In this document: positions 21,170 through 22,090 of the stretch, one piece after another
How positions within the stretch are numbered: the first letter of the stretch is position 1
How the letters are laid out: each line of letters begins with the position of its first letter
Assembly (NCBI GenBank): GCA_903822115.1
Contig: CAIJNU010000126.1
Span: 1-22,090 of the forward strand
Length of the DNA: 22,090 bases
Source of the DNA: an uncultured Candidatus Peregrinibacteria bacterium
GTDB taxonomy: Bacteria > Patescibacteriota > Gracilibacteria > Peribacterales > Peribacteraceae
Direction: 5' to 3'
The notes under the pieces: generated by a model
Told to the model about the DNA's origin: nothing
Databases searched by the model: none
The model's input: only the letters and a program-made list of their open reading frames with translations
Translations under genes and position numbers: made by a program

Positions 21170-21556
21170 TCACGCCGACAGTACCACGGAGGCATCCGGA
21201 GTATCGCGTGATGCTTGCTGATCACCACGCGCATTTTCCACCGCAAGCGCTGCACCCAATAGGAGCGCGAATTCCCTTTGTGAGTTCAGCGTAGTACCAG
21301 CAATCTCCTTCCTAGGCATGCCTCTTGAAACATAATCACACGCATGTCGAGCTGCAAGAATGCCATTACCACGGAGGAGCACATCCTCATGATCGCGAAA
21401 AAGCACTGACAGGCGACTCGCTGCAAGAACTGCAAGTTCTTGAAGATGTTGATTGGTTAATTCTTGCCCTCCCCCCTGCATCTCTTTAACTCTTTGTTCG
21501 ATTTCTCCTCTAGCTGGGTCGGCATCTTTGAGAATTCTCCAGTTATATGGAGGCAT
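21170..21556 (-). CDS. Unknown small protein behind a consensus promoter
   Basis: The 128-residue product is soluble and mostly helical: a charged start (RILKDADPARGEIEQRVKEM), a GGGQELTNQHLQELAVLAASRL stretch (broken here: GGGQE, then LQELAVLAAS), HACDYVSRGMPRKE and EFALLLGAALAVENARGD. The C-x-Y-V-[SA] element and the following T-L echo the CDACRK proteins (C-x-Y-[IV]-A), but the CDACRK end is missing, so any relationship is tentative. No domain is recognised. It is the first gene downstream of the 16S rRNA gene on the same strand, where a 23S gene would be expected, and it has its own strong promoter. Confidence 0.6.
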   Translation of the reverse strand: MPPYNWRILKDADPARGEIEQRVKEMQGGGQELTNQHLQELAVLAASRLSVLFRDHEDVLLRGNGILAARHACDYVSRGMPRKEIAGTTLNSQREFALLLGAALAVENARGDQQASRDTPDASVVLSA

Positions 21557-21577
21557 ATAAGAATAGAAAAGTAAGTA

Positions 21578-21605
21578 ATTATAGTATTGAGAGCTGATAT
21601 GTCAA
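21578..21605 (-). promoter_or_regulatory. Perfect consensus sigma-70-type promoter
   Basis: On the minus strand TTGACA (21605-21600), a 16-base spacer and TATAAT (21583-21578): both hexamers match consensus exactly. Predicted start near 21571 gives a leader of about 15 bases before ATG 21556, without an SD site. Confidence 0.82.
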
Positions 21606-21680
21606 TCTCACCACGATGCTGTTCAAAGCACACAGGCCCTTGCGGAATAGCAAAGACAACAAAAAAACCGATCACCCCAT

Positions 21681-21770
21681 TGTCCTTCGGCTTCGCTCAG
21701 GACGATGCTGTTCGCTCAAAGCCACCCCATCGCCCGTTCGGCGGTGCTCAGGGCAATGCTTCACAGCATT
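21681..21770. repeat. Repeat cluster in the spacer downstream of 16S
   Basis: TGTCCTTCGGCTTCGCTCAG (21681-21700, closing with GAC) has pairing ends GTCCT/AGGAC and is the same family as 12061-12082. A degenerate relative, GCCC...GGGC around TTCGGCGGTGCTCA, lies at 21732-21754. It is followed by the perfect hairpin AATGCT-TCAC-AGCATT (21755-21770). Confidence 0.65.
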
Positions 21771-21797
21771 GTGTAGTAGAGACGTCCTTTTTCAGGG

Positions 21798-21963
21798 CCC
21801 AATACTCCGCCCCCTCCGCTGTCGGCCTCCGCTCTTACGAGCTTCGGCTGATCTTCGAGAAGGGAAGAAGTATTGGGGATGCTCCCCGATCAATTCCACG
21901 CTTGGTGGCATCAGCATCTGCCAGAGCAAGCTTTGCACGGCACCATCCGAAGACGGCCCGTGC
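21798..21963 (-). other. 16S downstream spacer with stable hairpins, no tRNA
   Basis: The 422-base stretch from 21557 to 21978 has no gene. Besides the repeat cluster it holds a 9-bp inverted repeat, CCCAATACT (21798-21806) and AGTATTGGG (21869-21877), a small GGGG/CCCC hairpin (21875-21887), and a long stem with ends GCACGG/CCGTGC (21935-21963). On the minus strand the last has a C(UUCG)G tetraloop, and it lies about 16 bases beyond the 16S 3' end, a likely processing or terminating structure. No tRNA-Ile or tRNA-Ala is present. Confidence 0.6.
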
Positions 21964-21978
21964 CAGGTAACTCCCTGG

Positions 21979-22090
21979 TAAGGAGATGTTCCATCCGCAG
22001 GTTCTCCTACGGATACCTTGTTACGACTTACTCCCAGTCAGCAGTGTCACCGTGGTACTCCCCAATTAAGGTAAGAGTGCTTCGGGTGCC
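21979..22090 (-). rRNA. rrs: 16S ribosomal RNA, 3' end (rest outside window)
   Basis: On the minus strand the conserved AAGTCGTAACAAGGTA (22029-22014) is followed by helix 45 with GGAGAACCTGCGGATGG and a 3' tail reading GGAACATCTCCTTA. Upstream, GGCACCCGAAGCACTCTTAC is part of helix 44. The usual bacterial tail is GGATCACCTCCTTA, so the anti-SD core here is UCUCC instead of CCUCC. The exact mature end is estimated by comparison with E. coli. No 23S or 5S gene follows within the 22 kb downstream on this strand. Confidence 0.95.

Noticed and set aside
21587..21981. Open plus-strand frames in the 16S downstream spacer
   Set aside because: They run through palindromic repeats and into the 16S 3' end; composition and context are those of non-coding spacer.
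1..22090. UGA recoding to glycine as in Gracilibacteria
   Set aside because: UGA ends tsaB, secA, sufC, sufD and several other genes at their expected family lengths.

Overview
The window (22,090 bp, moderately high GC, densely packed with short intergenic gaps) looks like a chromosomal piece of an uncultivated bacterium, most likely of the Candidate Phyla Radiation (Patescibacteria). I infer this from an unlinked 16S rRNA gene, almost no Shine-Dalgarno sequences, very short or absent 5' leaders, and many short palindromic repeats. A Peregrinibacteria-like origin is possible but not shown. UGA is a normal stop here, so this is not a UGA-recoded Gracilibacteria/Absconditabacteria lineage.

Layout. 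1-602 (-): 5' part of a family-2 glycosyltransferase. 671-4164 (+): tsaB (tRNA t6A synthesis) and secA. 4241-8084 (+): six tandem, strongly diverged copies of one protein family I do not recognise. 8162-9971 (+): DNA polymerase III delta' (holB) and a membrane-anchored TPR protein. 10009-16321: iron-sulfur region with a [2Fe-2S] ferredoxin (-), sufC (+), a SIMPL-domain protein (+), an APC-type permease (-), and sufB-sufD (+). 16335-16907 (-): an anchored cysteine-rich protein. 17046-18850 (-): a 59-residue membrane protein, a his leader region, hisI and hisG, ending in a strong intrinsic terminator. 18936-19352 (+): low-affinity iron permease family protein. 19378-20412 (-): three small unknown genes, two of them paralogs. 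20541-20974 (+): a GIY-YIG gene broken by a palindromic insertion. 21170-21556 (-): a small unknown gene behind a perfect consensus promoter. 21979-22090 (-): the 3' end of 16S rRNA.

The strongest candidate for something undescribed is the hisI leader. A 26-codon reading frame holding three consecutive histidine codons starts with GTG a few bases after a predicted promoter. It is followed by segments that can form mutually exclusive 1:2, 2:3 and 3:4 pairings, the last with a U-rich tail. This is the layout of classical his attenuation, here with an apparently leaderless leader peptide.

Other notable items are the six-copy unknown family, the altered 16S 3' tail (UCUCC where CCUCC is usual) with matching scarcity of SD sites, heptamer inverted arrays that fill two divergent intergenic regions, and a short repeat carried in frame inside tsaB. 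All calls come from reading the sequence and translations; no searches or folding programs were run.
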